DNA of 64,000 bases from Nisaea sediminum (GTDB taxonomy: Bacteria; Pseudomonadota; Alphaproteobacteria; Thalassobaculales; Thalassobaculaceae): positions 682,001 to 746,000 of the forward strand of contig NZ_JACZCQ010000006.1 in assembly GCF_014904705.1 (NCBI RefSeq), in the 5' to 3' direction. Positions 22,173-31,024 of the stretch are shown one piece after another. Position numbers and translations under genes: made by a program. Positions within the stretch are counted from its first letter, which is position 1. Every line of letters begins with the position of its first letter. The notes beneath the pieces are model-generated. The model was given only the letters and a program-made list of their open reading frames with translations. It ran no database searches and had not been told where the DNA came from.

Positions 22173-22398
22173 GGAAGCCCGCGACCTCGTCTTTCAGCGC
22201 CAGACGCTTCTTCTTCAGCTCCTCCGCATAAGCGTCCGACGTCGTTTCGATCTCCGCCTCGATCCGGTGAATTTCGCGGTTCACCTCATGGTACGCGTCG
22301 GCGAGTTTGGCGAAATGAGCGTTGCTCTGCTTCAACTCGTGAATCTTGTCGGCCGCTTCGGGGAATTCTTCTGCGAGCTCGTGGAGGACGTGGGACAT
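22162..22398 (-). CDS. DUF465 (YdcH-like) small coiled-coil protein
   Basis: A 78-residue helical protein with the DUF465 layout: two helices rich in Glu, Lys and Leu (HELKQSNAHFAKLADAYHEV, then EELKKKRLALKDEV), predicted to form an antiparallel coiled coil. The family is common in proteobacteria and functionally undefined. Its 3' end overlaps the hybrid kinase by 11 nt on the opposite strand. An FNR-like box lies 70 bp upstream of its ATG, so oxygen-responsive expression is possible. Confidence 0.88.
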   Translation of the reverse strand: MSHVLHELAEEFPEAADKIHELKQSNAHFAKLADAYHEVNREIHRIEAEIETTSDAYAEELKKKRLALKDEVAGFLNA

Positions 22399-22468
22399 TT
22401 TCGTTTCCTGGTTTGGTCATTGTTGTTGTTCGCTCCGGCGAGTGGAGCATGCCGCCACTGCCGCTTCT

Positions 22469-22482
22469 TTGATCCAGGTCAA
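22469..22482. promoter_or_regulatory. FNR/FixK-type box TTGATCCAGGTCAA
   Basis: The 14-bp site matches the FNR/FixK consensus TTGAT-N4-ATCAA at nine of ten positions; the right half is GTCAA. It lies in the divergent region 70 bp before the DUF465 start and 96 bp before the DMT transporter start, so it could control either gene. No FNR-family regulator with a DNA-binding domain is encoded in the window. Confidence 0.5.
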
Positions 22483-22578
22483 GTTGTTGGACGGATCTCG
22501 ATCGAACCCTGCCCGCTGGCAATGCATGCAGGGCCGGGATAGTCTCGACGGGTCACACCGCTCTCAGGCTTCTCAGAC

Positions 22579-23487
22579 ATGCGTTTCATCGCCGCCTTTT
22601 CAAGGTTGCCGGCCACGGTACGGGCAACTCTCCTCATGAGCACGGCGATGGTGTTCTTCACCTCGATGGGGCTCTTCATCCGCCTCTCCTCCGAGACCCT
22701 GCATGTGCTGGAGGTCGTGTTCTTCCGCAACTTTCTCGCGGTCGTGCTGATGGCGCCCTGGATCATGCGGCAGGGATTGGGCGCGCTGCGGACGGAGAAA
22801 TACGGGCTGTATAGCCTGCGCGCGGCGATCAACCTGGTTGCGATGGCGGCGGGTTTCGCTGCCATTACGATGATCCCGCTCGCAGAGGCGACCGCGCTCG
22901 GCTTCACCGCGCCGCTTTTCGCCACGATCGGTGCCGTTCTGGTGCTTGGCGAGGTTATCCGGGCGCGCCGCGTCGCGGCGCTCGTCGCGGGTTTCGTCGG
23001 CATGCTCATCGTTCTCCGTCCGGGGATGGAGGCGATCACGCCGGGGGCATTGCTCGCGCTCGGGAACGCACTTGGAATCTCGATCACCGCACTGGTGGTG
23101 AAGAAGCTCACGGCGACCGAACGGCCGGAGGCGATCGTGCTCTGGATGGTGCTGCTGCAAAGCCCGCTTTCGCTTGTGCCGGCATTGTTCTACTGGACGT
23201 GGCCGGATCCCATGACCTGGCTCTGGCTCTTCTGCCTCGCCGGCGCCGGGACGCTCGGCCATATGTGCTGGACCCGCGCCTGCAGCCTTGCCGAAATCAC
23301 CCAGCTGCAGCCGCTTGAATTCATCAAGCTGCCGCTGATTGCGGTCATGGGGTTCCTGATGTTCGGAGAGGAGCCGACGCTATGGGTCTGGCTCGGCGGC
23401 GCGGTGATCTTCTGTTCGACCGCCTATATCAGCCATCGCGAGGCGGTGCTGGCGCGCCGGAAAGTCCGTGAATCGCTCGACGGGTAG
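22579..23487 (+). CDS. DMT-superfamily (EamA) transporter
   Basis: A 302-residue inner-membrane protein with about ten hydrophobic helices arranged as two EamA repeats (about 15-147 and 160-290). Features include FFRNFLAVVLMAPW early in repeat one and PLEFIKLPLIAVMGFLMFGE near the end of repeat two, typical of drug/metabolite exporters. The substrate is unknown. It has its own upstream region with an FNR-like box and ends before a 68-bp gap preceding the DUF2946 gene. Confidence 0.9.
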   Translation: MRFIAAFSRLPATVRATLLMSTAMVFFTSMGLFIRLSSETLHVLEVVFFRNFLAVVLMAPWIMRQGLGALRTEKYGLYSLRAAINLVAMAAGFAAITMIPLAEATALGFTAPLFATIGAVLVLGEVIRARRVAALVAGFVGMLIVLRPGMEAITPGALLALGNALGISITALVVKKLTATERPEAIVLWMVLLQSPLSLVPALFYWTWPDPMTWLWLFCLAGAGTLGHMCWTRACSLAEITQLQPLEFIKLPLIAVMGFLMFGEEPTLWVWLGGAVIFCSTAYISHREAVLARRKVRESLDG

Positions 23488-23555
23488 AGTCTCTGGCGTG
23501 AGCCTGCGTCAATCCGGCAATTGATCGCTCATGCACGGGTTGATATGGGATCCGT

Positions 23556-23996
23556 ATGTCCGTGAAGCGCCGCCTTCGCCGCCGTGATTCTGCGGCAATC
23601 CGAATGAGTTTCCGCCGTCAGTTCGTGGCATTGCTTGCCGCGGTACTTGTGCTGATGCGGTTCGGGCTCGGCGTTGGCCAGGCCATGGCGGCCGACGCGT
23701 TGCCGTCCGACGGCCGCGACGCCGTCATTCGCGCGGCACTGGAGATCTGTACCGCCGGCGGGATCCGTTCCGCTCCCCCCGCCGATGGGGAGGGCGGGAC
23801 ACCGGATCTCGCCACGCCGTTCTGTCCGGCGTGTTTGCATATTTCCGGCAGCGCCTTTGCGCTCCTGCCGGACCTGCCTGCAGTCGGACCCTCGGGCAGC
23901 TTCTCCCGTATCGAAAGAGCCATCCCGCTTCTGGCGCTTGTTGGCCGAGCCGGACGGGTTCCTTTCCACTCCCGGGCGCCTCCGATCCGCTCCTGA
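23556..23996 (+). CDS. DUF2946-like membrane/periplasmic protein, copper-associated
   Basis: A 146-residue protein with a basic N-terminus, one hydrophobic segment (about 22-46) resembling a signal anchor, and a cysteine pair in FCPACL (C90, C93) plus C65. Hydrophobic anchor plus CPxC resembles DUF2946, a small family often found beside TonB-dependent copper receptors; the next gene is such a receptor. A role in periplasmic copper handling is inferred from that context. The start could also be an ATG at 23604. Between it and the receptor lie 189 bp in which I see no recognised riboswitch or operator. Confidence 0.65.
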   Translation: MSVKRRLRRRDSAAIRMSFRRQFVALLAAVLVLMRFGLGVGQAMAADALPSDGRDAVIRAALEICTAGGIRSAPPADGEGGTPDLATPFCPACLHISGSAFALLPDLPAVGPSGSFSRIERAIPLLALVGRAGRVPFHSRAPPIRS

Positions 23997-24185
23997 GCTT
24001 CTAGAGCTTCCCAAAGACCTTCGTTTCAGGTGGTACGGCCGGTCGGCCGTTTCTCGCCCCCTCCCGTGCATTTCCCCGGCATTGGCTGCTCCTGCTTGTG
24101 CGGCCGCGCGCCGGTGGGCGCATGCGCGGCGGGCGGAGGTTTGGGGGCAATCCGACATTCAGGTTGTAGATTGAAAGTGAAACCA

Positions 24186-26279
24186 ATGAGCATTCGAAAC
24201 AAGATTCCGCTCGGCCTTGCCGTCGCCGCCATGGCGTTTCCGGCCGTCGATGCGCGGGCCCAGTCATCCACGGACGGCGGCTCGGCCGCGTCCCTCCCGA
24301 AACTCGTGGTCGAGGCCCCCTGGCTTTCGAAGCCTTCCCAATCCGTTCTTCCTCCGCACAGCCCGGCCAGTCCGCCTGCGGCCGACGGCGGCGATTTCCT
24401 CCGCAGCGTCCCGGGAATCTCCGGCGTGCGGATGGGCGGGCACGGCATCGACCCGGTCATCCGCGGCATGCAGGGCAATCAGCTCAACATCACCACGGAC
24501 GGCGCCTATATCTACGGCGGCTGTCCGAACCGGATGGATCCCCCGGCCTCCTTCGCGCCTGTAGAAACTTATGACCAAGTCATCGTCTCGCAAGGCTATC
24601 AGAGCGTCACTCGGGGGGCTGGAGGGCCGGGCGGTCACATCGATTTCCAACGCCTCGCACCCGTCTTCGAGACGGGGAAATCATATCTCGGACAGGTTGG
24701 CGGCGGCTGGGAGTCGAATGGCAATATCCGCGATGCCTTCGGCGATGTGGCGGCCGGACGCGACGGCGCCTATGCCCGGGTGGTCGGCGCTGCCAAGGAG
24801 GCCGACAATTACGACGACGGGGACGGCAACGAGGTCCGGTCCAGCTTCTCCCAGCGTTCGATCGACACGGTTGCGGGGTACGAGAAGGAAGACGGCGCCG
24901 CGCTTTCCCTCGGGCTTGGCTTCGCGAGCACCGAGGACGCGCTCTTCGAGGGCGCCGCGATGGATGCACCGGTGGACGATTCCCGGACCCTGCGGGGGAA
25001 GGTGAGGCTTCCGGTCGCTTTCGGGGCGTTCACTGAAGTGCGTGCCGAGGGTTTCGCGACGGGCGTCGAGCATGTGATGGACAATTACTCGCTCCGGACC
25101 CGCACGGCGCCGATGGCGATGAGGGTCGACTCCACTTCCGACACCTTCGGCGGCAGCCTTGCCGGCGATCTTGCCGTCGGATCGGCCGCTCTGACCGTCG
25201 GGCTCGACTACCAGCACAACAGCCGCGAGGCGGAACGTTATTCCGGCATGTCGGACAGCAATGTGAACACGCTGAATTCCCTCATGTGGCCGGACACGGA
25301 AATCGGCCAGCTCGGCCTTTTCGTCGAGAGCACGCTGGATGTCGCGCAGCAGACCCGTCTGGTGCTCGGCGGCCGCTACGACCGTGTCGAGGCCAGCCTC
25401 GGTCGGGCGGACGAGGTCGTCACCTCGAAAGGACGCAGCCCGAACGATCTCTACCGGATGTATTACGGAGAGACCGGGGAGGATCGTTCCGAAAACAATT
25501 TCGGCGGTCTCGCGCGGCTGGAATACGACCTGACCAGCAGAACCGTGCTCCATGCCGGCCTCAGCCGCTCCGTCCGCACAGCCGACGCGACCGAGCGTTC
25601 CATGGCGTCCGACATGATGGCGAGCAGCTGGGTCGGCAATCCGGACATCAAGCCCGAGGCGCACCATCAGCTCGAGGCGGGTCTCTCGACCCGCGATGAA
25701 GGCTGGTCGTTCGGCGCGACGGCCTATGTCGACCGGGTCAGCGACTTCATTCTGCGCGACAGCGCGCGCGGCCAGAGCGGGGTTCTGCTTTCCAACGGGG
25801 CGACGGTCTACCGCAATGTCGACGCGCTGCTGTCCGGCTTCACCGTGAGCGGTGATTATCGCTTTGCCGGAAACTGGGTGCTGGCGGGCGACGCGACCTA
25901 TACCTACGGCGAAAATCTCGACGAGGATCGGCCGCTGGCCCAGATCCCGCCGCTTGAAGGCAGCCTGTCGCTGGCGTACCAAGGCGATGGCTGGGAGGTC
26001 GGCACGGTCTTCCGCGGTGCGCTGAAGCAGACCCGGGTGGATGACGACTCAAGCACGGGCTCGGGGCGTGACGCGGACAAGACCCCGGCCTGGTTTACCC
26101 AGGATCTCTACGCCTCGGTCGAGACATTCACGCCGTTCGAGGTCCGTGTCGGTGTCACCAATCTGTTCGACCGGGACTATGCCTATCACCTCAATCGCGC
26201 GAATTCGTTCGATGTGACCGAAGTGCAGGTCGACGAGCCGGGCCGCTCCTTCTATTTGCGGGCGATCGCGCGCTTCTGA
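24186..26279 (+). CDS. TonB-dependent outer-membrane copper receptor (OprC/NosA-like)
   Basis: A 697-residue outer-membrane receptor. The signal peptide ends at ARAQSS (about residue 26). A plug domain follows, with SVPGISGVRMGGHG and VIRGMQGNQLNITTDGA, then GGCPNRMDPP at 111-120, which corresponds to the GGCxxRMDPP signature of OprC-type copper receptors. The rest is a beta-barrel ending in phenylalanine, as expected for outer-membrane insertion. It should import copper species using TonB energy; no tonB or exbBD lies in the window. The ATG at 24186 starts the signal peptide; the upstream open frame to 24030 lacks coding character. A terminator follows 70 bp downstream. Confidence 0.92.
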   Translation: MSIRNKIPLGLAVAAMAFPAVDARAQSSTDGGSAASLPKLVVEAPWLSKPSQSVLPPHSPASPPAADGGDFLRSVPGISGVRMGGHGIDPVIRGMQGNQLNITTDGAYIYGGCPNRMDPPASFAPVETYDQVIVSQGYQSVTRGAGGPGGHIDFQRLAPVFETGKSYLGQVGGGWESNGNIRDAFGDVAAGRDGAYARVVGAAKEADNYDDGDGNEVRSSFSQRSIDTVAGYEKEDGAALSLGLGFASTEDALFEGAAMDAPVDDSRTLRGKVRLPVAFGAFTEVRAEGFATGVEHVMDNYSLRTRTAPMAMRVDSTSDTFGGSLAGDLAVGSAALTVGLDYQHNSREAERYSGMSDSNVNTLNSLMWPDTEIGQLGLFVESTLDVAQQTRLVLGGRYDRVEASLGRADEVVTSKGRSPNDLYRMYYGETGEDRSENNFGGLARLEYDLTSRTVLHAGLSRSVRTADATERSMASDMMASSWVGNPDIKPEAHHQLEAGLSTRDEGWSFGATAYVDRVSDFILRDSARGQSGVLLSNGATVYRNVDALLSGFTVSGDYRFAGNWVLAGDATYTYGENLDEDRPLAQIPPLEGSLSLAYQGDGWEVGTVFRGALKQTRVDDDSSTGSGRDADKTPAWFTQDLYASVETFTPFEVRVGVTNLFDRDYAYHLNRANSFDVTEVQVDEPGRSFYLRAIARF

Positions 26280-26350
26280 GCCGGATATGCGGGAGAGCCG
26301 GCAAGCCGGCTCCCCGGCCTTTCGGCGACGCTTTGGTGCAAAAACGAAAA

Positions 26351-26374
26351 GCGGCCCGGAAGGGCCGCTTTTTT
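26351..26374. terminator. Bidirectional rho-independent terminator
   Basis: A perfect 7-bp stem GCGGCCC/GGGCCGC with a GGAA loop is followed by six T on the plus strand and preceded by four A, which become T on the minus strand. It can end transcription of the copper receptor from the left and of tRNA-Gly from the right. Confidence 0.9.
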
Positions 26375-26405
26375 CGTCGCTGTCTTCACTTCTCCTAAGA
26401 GAATT

Positions 26406-26480
26406 TGGAGCGGGCGATGAGATTCGAACTCACGACCCCAACCTTGGCAAGGTTGTGCTCTACCCCTGAGCTACGCCCGC
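26406..26480 (-). tRNA. tRNA-Gly (GCC)
   Basis: On the minus strand the sequence folds as a complete cloverleaf: acceptor arms GCGGGCG/CGCCCGC, D-stem GCTC/GAGC, anticodon stem CAACC/GGTTG with loop TTGCCAA, and a TTCGAAT T-loop. The anticodon GCC is at 26446-26448. Discriminator U is followed by an encoded CCA (26406-26408). It decodes GGC/GGU glycine codons. Confidence 0.97.
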
Positions 26481-26516
26481 ATCCACCAGCGTCAGCGACG
26501 CCGTGAAGAGGCCGCG

Positions 26517-26544
26517 ATAATACAAACTGTTCTTCGCAATGCAA
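26517..26544 (-). promoter_or_regulatory. Putative sigma-70 promoter of tRNA-Gly
   Basis: On the minus strand TTGCAT (26539-26544) and TATTAT (26517-26522) are separated by 16 bases. This places transcription start about 30 bases before the tRNA 5' end. Confidence 0.6.
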
Positions 26545-26694
26545 GCCTCGAAATTACATTTTTTTTCGGGTCCTTCGAAGCGGGACGATACGAGCACGAA
26601 ACCCTTGGTTTTTCCTGCTTTTCCGGCTATTTCCTGTGCTCCTGGAGGGCGCTGCCGGCGTCGCCGGACAATGAAATCGAGAGTGGATCGTGCC

Positions 26695-27234
26695 ATGGCA
26701 GAGAGTGAATCAGCCTCCGACGAAGGTCGGGCGGCCCCCAGGACTCCGGAACAGCTTCTGGCCCATCTCGACGCAACCGGCGTCGCCTACGATCTGCACC
26801 GGCACCCGCCGCTCTTCACCGTCGAGGACAGCAAGGCGCTGCGCGGAGAGTTGCCGGGCGGGCACTGCAAGAACCTCTTCCTGCGCGACCGCAAGGGCAA
26901 GATGTGGCTGCTGGTCACGCTTGAGGACCGGCCGATCGATCTGAAGCAACTCGGCGCGGCTTTCGGCGGCGCCCGGCTCTCCTTCGGCAGTCCCGACCGT
27001 CTGATGACCTATCTCGGCGTGATCCCGGGCGCGGTCTCCCCCTTCGCCCTGATCAACGATACCGGTCGGGAGGTCACCGTGGTGCTCGACAAGGACATGC
27101 TGGAGTTCGATCCGCTGAACTACCATCCGCTCTCCAATGAAATGACGATCGCTGTCTCCCCTTCGGGGCTTCAGGCTTTCCTGACCGGTCTCGGCTACGC
27201 TCCGGAGATTCTCGATCTCAATGCTCCTGGCTGA
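26695..27234 (+). CDS. ProX-type prolyl-tRNA editing protein (YbaK/EbsC superfamily)
   Basis: A free-standing editing-domain protein that hydrolyses mischarged aminoacyl-tRNA such as Ala-tRNAPro in trans. The 179-residue product contains YDLHRHPPLFTVEDS near the N-terminus, CKNLFLRDRKGKMWLL with the conserved lysine, and YLGVIPGAVSPFAL followed by FDPLNYHPLSN, all typical of prolyl-tRNA-synthetase-associated domain proteins. The ATG at 26695 is preceded by GAGAGTGGA; an in-frame ATG at 26671 would add eight residues. It is probably transcribed alone or with the thioredoxin gene 69 nt downstream. Confidence 0.88.
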   Translation: MAESESASDEGRAAPRTPEQLLAHLDATGVAYDLHRHPPLFTVEDSKALRGELPGGHCKNLFLRDRKGKMWLLVTLEDRPIDLKQLGAAFGGARLSFGSPDRLMTYLGVIPGAVSPFALINDTGREVTVVLDKDMLEFDPLNYHPLSNEMTIAVSPSGLQAFLTGLGYAPEILDLNAPG

Positions 27235-27303
27235 ACCCGCGAGGGCCTTGTCAAGTGAAGCCGTCGGTCAAACTTTACCCTTAAGCAAAGAACGGACGAT
27301 CCA

Positions 27304-28209
27304 ATGGAAACCCTCATCAACGCCGCGCCGGACCCCGCCGACCTGATCAAGGACTCGAACCAGAACAGCTTCATGGCGGATGTGATCGAAGCGTCGCGCG
27401 AGACGCCGGTCATCGTCGATTTCTGGGCGCCGTGGTGCGGTCCCTGCAAACAGCTAGGGCCGGCGTTGGAGAAGGTCGTGCGCGATGCCAAGGGCGCGGT
27501 CCGCATGGTGAAGATCAATATCGACGAGAACCCGGCCATCGCGCAGCAGATGCGCGTGCAATCGATCCCGGCGGTGTTCGCGTTCTTTCAGGGCCGCCCC
27601 GTCGATGGTTTCCAGGGCGCCCTCCCGGAAAGCCAGATCCGCGAGTTCGTCAAGCGCCTGACCGGCGGAGCGGCCGGTGAGTCGCCGCTCGACGAGGCGC
27701 TGGACGCGGCGGACCAGATGCTCGAGGCGGGCGATGCCCAGGGTGCGGGTGGCATCTACAGCCAGGTCGTGCAGCACGATCCAGAGAATGTCCGCGGCAA
27801 TGCCGGCCTGATCCGGGCGCTCGTCGCCATCGGACAGGTCGAGCAGGCGCAGCAGGTGATCGATCAGCTTCCCGAGCAGCTTAAAAAAGCGCCGGAAGTT
27901 CATGCAGCAATCTCCTCGCTCGAGCTGGCGAGCGAGAGCGTCGATGCCGGCGAGGTGGCGGAACTGCTCGCGGCGATCGAGGCCGATCCGAAAAACCACC
28001 AAGCCCGTTACGACCTCGCCATGGCCCTGTTCGCCGGCGGCGACCGGGAAGGCGCGGTCGATGCCCTGATCGAGAGCATCCGTCTGAACCGCGAGTGGGA
28101 GGAACAGAAGGCGCGCAAGCAGCTGGTCAAGTTCTTCGAAGCCTTTGGCCATACCGACCCGGTCACGGTCGAGGGTCGCCGCAAACTCTCCGCCGTCCTG
28201 TTTTCCTGA
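27304..28209 (+). CDS. Thioredoxin-TPR protein (YbbN/CnoX-like)
   Basis: A 301-residue cytosolic protein with an N-terminal thioredoxin domain (about 20-125) bearing the active-site CGPC (C45, C48) and a C-terminal TPR-like region (about 135-300). This is the architecture of YbbN/CnoX, a holdase-type chaperone that cooperates with GroEL and DnaK and protects proteins from oxidation. The E. coli protein has a modified active site, whereas this one keeps both cysteines and may retain redox activity. It leads a compact operon: the next gene starts 19 nt later. Confidence 0.92.
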   Translation: METLINAAPDPADLIKDSNQNSFMADVIEASRETPVIVDFWAPWCGPCKQLGPALEKVVRDAKGAVRMVKINIDENPAIAQQMRVQSIPAVFAFFQGRPVDGFQGALPESQIREFVKRLTGGAAGESPLDEALDAADQMLEAGDAQGAGGIYSQVVQHDPENVRGNAGLIRALVAIGQVEQAQQVIDQLPEQLKKAPEVHAAISSLELASESVDAGEVAELLAAIEADPKNHQARYDLAMALFAGGDREGAVDALIESIRLNREWEEQKARKQLVKFFEAFGHTDPVTVEGRRKLSAVLFS

Positions 28210-28228
28210 ATATGGAGGCCTGAAGGAA

Positions 28229-28903
28229 ATGCCGGATACCCTGTCGCGCAGCCCTTTTTCTCCGAACCTGGAGGACATGCCTGCCTGCATTCCGGTCTTT
28301 CCCCTGCCCGGCGTCCTGTTGCTGCCGGGCGGCAAGCTTCCGCTCAATATCTTCGAGCCGCGCTATCTCGTGATGACGCAGGACGCGCTCGCCACCGACC
28401 GGCTGATCGGGATGATCCAGCCGGCCGACACGGCCGAGGCCGACGCGACCTGCCTACAGCGGACGGGGTGCGCGGGCCGGATCACCTCCTTCTCCGAAAC
28501 CGAGGACGGGCGCTTCCTGATCACCCTGACCGGGGTCGCGCGATTCCATGTCGAACAGGAACTGGAAAGCCGCTCCGGGTATCGCCGCGTGGTCGCCGAC
28601 TGGTGCAGCTTTGCCGACGATTTCAAGAAGTCGGACGAGGCGCTTGTCCTGGATCGCGCCCGCCTGATGCGCGGCCTCAAGGACTATTTCGCGGTCCAGG
28701 GCATCCGTGCCGACTGGGACTCGATCGAGAATGCCGCCGATATCCAGCTCCTGACGACGCTCGCGATGGTCTGCCCCTTCGGGCCGCTGGAGAAACAGGC
28801 GCTGCTGGAGGCGCCGACGCTGCAGGAACGTGGCGACACCATGCTGGCCCTGCTAGAGATGGCGGTTCACGATCTGAGGGACGAGGAATATGCACGGCAC
28901 TGA
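28229..28903 (+). CDS. Lon N-terminal-domain (LON substrate-binding) protein
   Basis: The 224-residue protein consists of the substrate-binding N-domain of Lon protease without the ATPase or peptidase. Typical elements are [28 protein letters not shown] and GCAGRI. Such stand-alone domains are widespread in alphaproteobacteria, with undefined function in protein quality control. An AAGGA lies just before the ATG. It overlaps the downstream Trm112 gene by 14 nt, indicating translational coupling. Confidence 0.9.
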   Translation: MPDTLSRSPFSPNLEDMPACIPVFPLPGVLLLPGGKLPLNIFEPRYLVMTQDALATDRLIGMIQPADTAEADATCLQRTGCAGRITSFSETEDGRFLITLTGVARFHVEQELESRSGYRRVVADWCSFADDFKKSDEALVLDRARLMRGLKDYFAVQGIRADWDSIENAADIQLLTTLAMVCPFGPLEKQALLEAPTLQERGDTMLALLEMAVHDLRDEEYARH

Positions 28904-29165
28904 CAAGCCCGCCGCCGGCTCTGCGGAACGGGAGGTCGACCCGAAGCTGCTGGAGATTCTGGTCTGCCCGATCACCAAGGCGCCGCTGGTCTACGACCGG
29001 GAGCGGTCTGAACTGGTGAGCAAGCAGGCCCGTTTGGCCTATCCGATCCGCGACGGCGTCCCGATCATGCTGCCCGACGAGGCGCGGTCTCTCGACGAGA
29101 ACGGGGATCCGGTGGCAGAGGGTGCGGCCGCGTTGGCGCCCACCTCCGGAAATCAGGCGGGCTAA
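28890..29165 (+). CDS. Trm112 family protein
   Basis: A 91-residue protein of the Trm112/YcaR type, short zinc-ribbon-like proteins that in eukaryotes activate methyltransferases. The core reads [17 protein letters not shown] and later [17 protein letters not shown]. Only one of the usual cysteines is present, so metal binding is doubtful here, as in many bacterial members. It lies between the Lon-domain gene (overlap) and the DUF971 gene (4-nt gap). Confidence 0.9.
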   Translation: MHGTDKPAAGSAEREVDPKLLEILVCPITKAPLVYDRERSELVSKQARLAYPIRDGVPIMLPDEARSLDENGDPVAEGAAALAPTSGNQAG

Positions 29166-29169
29166 GGCC

Positions 29170-29544
29170 ATGAGCGAGAGTTTCTCGACCGAGATCTGGC
29201 CGACCGAGATTCGCGTCCAGTCCGCGGAAAAATGTCTCGAGATCGATTTCGATACTGGCGAAAGCTTCAGTATTCCGGCGGAACTGCTTCGTGTCGAGAG
29301 TCCGTCGGCCGAGGTGCAGGGCCACGTGCCGTCGCAAAAGAAGCTCGTGCACGGCCGCGCGCACGTCAACATCATGGGCATGGAGCCGGTCGGCAATTAC
29401 GCGGTCCGGATCAAGTTCGACGACCTGCACGACAGCGGGATCTACACCTGGCGCTATCTGCACAAGCTCGGCGCGGAGAAGGACGAGATCTGGGCGCGCT
29501 ATCTCAAGGAACTGGACGAGGCCGGCCTCAGCCGCGAGCCGTAA
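29170..29544 (+). CDS. DUF971 domain protein
   Basis: A 124-residue protein with the DUF971 fold: WPTEIRVQSAEKCLEIDFD at the N-terminus, then VNIMGMEPVGNYAVRIKFDD and GIYTWRYLHKLG. In other proteins this domain is fused to or found with gamma-butyrobetaine hydroxylase-like or Fe-S scaffold proteins, but alone its role is unclear. It is the last gene of the thioredoxin operon and converges on the UbiH-type gene (10-nt gap); no terminator is evident. Confidence 0.9.
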   Translation: MSESFSTEIWPTEIRVQSAEKCLEIDFDTGESFSIPAELLRVESPSAEVQGHVPSQKKLVHGRAHVNIMGMEPVGNYAVRIKFDDLHDSGIYTWRYLHKLGAEKDEIWARYLKELDEAGLSREP

Positions 29545-29554
29545 GGCCGCGGCC

Positions 29555-30787
29555 CTAGCGCCGGGCCGGATCGCGCATCAGGCGCGGCAGGTTGCCGACC
29601 GTCCCCATGGCGCCGCGCATGAACGCCCGTTTCAGCGGCCCGATGCGTTGCACGAGGCCGAGGCCGGCATCGCGAAGCAGCTTCACCGCAGCCGAATTGT
29701 TCGAAAACAGCCGGTTCAACCCGTCCGTCGCCGCGATCATCGACATTACGTCGAAACGGCGCCAACGCTGGTATTTCTCAAGCACCGGGGCAGAGCCGAT
29801 ATCCAGTCCGAGCCGCAGCGCATCCTCGATCGTGTCGGCCAGGGCCGCGATGTCGCGGAGGCCGAGATTGAAGCCCTGTCCGGCGATCGGGTGAATGCCG
29901 TGCGCGGCGTCCCCGATCAGGACCAGACGTTGGCCGATATAGCGCTCCGCATGGATAAGGCCGAGTGGATAACCCCAGCGCTTGCCGCTGACGTGGAGCT
30001 CGCCGAGGGAATCGTCGAATGCATCCGAGAGTTCCCGGTCGAATTCCGCGTCCGACAGTTTGAGAAGCGCCTCCGCCGTCGCCGTGCGCTCGCTCCAGAC
30101 GAGGCAGGACCGGTGGCTTCCGTCTTCCGCGTCCATCAGCGGCAGCATGGCAAAGGGGCCGGCCGGCCGGAAATGCTCATAGGCGACGTAGTTGTGCGGG
30201 CGGGAATGGGTGACCGTACAGGTGATCGCGGTCTGCCCGTAGGAAAACTCGGTCGCGCGGATCCCGGCCCGCCGCCGTGTCGGCGACCGGCGTCCATCGG
30301 CGGCCAAAGCAAGACGCGCCGTCACTTGTCTACCGTCCTCGAGCGTTGCTGTGACCGAACCTGTTCCGCTCTCGAGCGCCGCCACCGAGGCCGGGGCCAG
30401 AACCGTCAAGCCGTCCTTGCCAGCGGCCTGGCGGTAGAGACCGGCCTTGAGGCTGCCGTTGTCGGCGATGAAGCCCATAGCCTCCGGACCGGCATCCTCG
30501 CGGTCGAATTGCAGGAATAGGGGCGAGCCGCCTTCCTGCACGCGGATGTCTCCGATCGGGCAGGCAGGGTCAGGCATTGCCTGCCAGACCCCGAGCCGGT
30601 CCAGCATCCGTTTGCTGCTCTGGGAGATCGCCGTGGTCCGGCCGTCGTATCCTGCGGCGGCCTGAACCTCCGCCGGGACCGGATCGATCACCGTTACGCT
30701 CAGGCCGGTCGCCTGTAGCGCCAGGGCGGCCGACATGCCGGACAGGCCGCCGCCGACGATCAGGACATCGCAATCCGGGTGACTCAT
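29555..30787 (-). CDS. UbiH/UbiF/COQ6-family ubiquinone-biosynthesis hydroxylase
   Basis: A FAD-dependent monooxygenase that hydroxylates the aromatic ring of a ubiquinone precursor. The 410-residue product has an N-terminal FAD-binding motif VLIVGGGLSG (8-17), the class-A flavoprotein ATADGRRSPTR-like region (ALAADGRRSPTRRRAG), and the second FAD motif IGDAAHGIHPIAGQGFNLGL. Which ring position it modifies cannot be decided from sequence, since alphaproteobacteria use enzymes of differing regiospecificity. It is divergent from glnK across a 340-bp AT-rich region. Confidence 0.9.
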   Translation of the reverse strand: MSHPDCDVLIVGGGLSGMSAALALQATGLSVTVIDPVPAEVQAAAGYDGRTTAISQSSKRMLDRLGVWQAMPDPACPIGDIRVQEGGSPLFLQFDREDAGPEAMGFIADNGSLKAGLYRQAAGKDGLTVLAPASVAALESGTGSVTATLEDGRQVTARLALAADGRRSPTRRRAGIRATEFSYGQTAITCTVTHSRPHNYVAYEHFRPAGPFAMLPLMDAEDGSHRSCLVWSERTATAEALLKLSDAEFDRELSDAFDDSLGELHVSGKRWGYPLGLIHAERYIGQRLVLIGDAAHGIHPIAGQGFNLGLRDIAALADTIEDALRLGLDIGSAPVLEKYQRWRRFDVMSMIAATDGLNRLFSNNSAAVKLLRDAGLGLVQRIGPLKRAFMRGAMGTVGNLPRLMRDPARR

Positions 30788-30892
30788 GACGCCGTTTCTC
30801 CGGGTGATCGCGTCTTGTTGGTGTCAGCGAAGATACAGGGCCGGAGCCGCCAAACAAGGTCCCGCGCGCTTTGTCGCATCTCCTGTTGCGAT

Positions 30893-30940
30893 GCACAAAA
30901 TTACATCACGGTTACATTCGTGCCTAAAATTTGTGCACAA
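30893..30940 (+). promoter_or_regulatory. Possible NtrC-type sites upstream of glnK
   Basis: TGCACAAA at 30893-30900 and the palindrome TTGTGCACAA at 30931-30940 resemble the GCAC/GTGC half-sites of the nitrogen regulator NtrC. They sit roughly 85-130 bp upstream of the sigma-54-like promoter, the usual enhancer distance. The spacing within each element is not the full NtrC consensus. The remainder of this 340-bp gap is AT-rich with no gene seen. Confidence 0.4.
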
Positions 30941-31024
30941 AATATAGACTTAGCGAATTTCCGGATTTCCCAAGAATCTCTTAATATATTGATAAATAAT
31001 ACAATTTTGAGAAATACGAATTTC

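Noticed and set aside
23997-24185. Possible cobalamin riboswitch or metal-responsive leader before the TonB receptor
   Set aside because: No B12-box or other recognised riboswitch core is visible, and the receptor's copper signature does not call for one.
26291-26315. Hairpin GAGCCGGC-AA-GCCGGCTC after the copper receptor
   Set aside because: Strong stem but no T-run and a two-base loop; the true terminator is the hairpin at 26351-26374.
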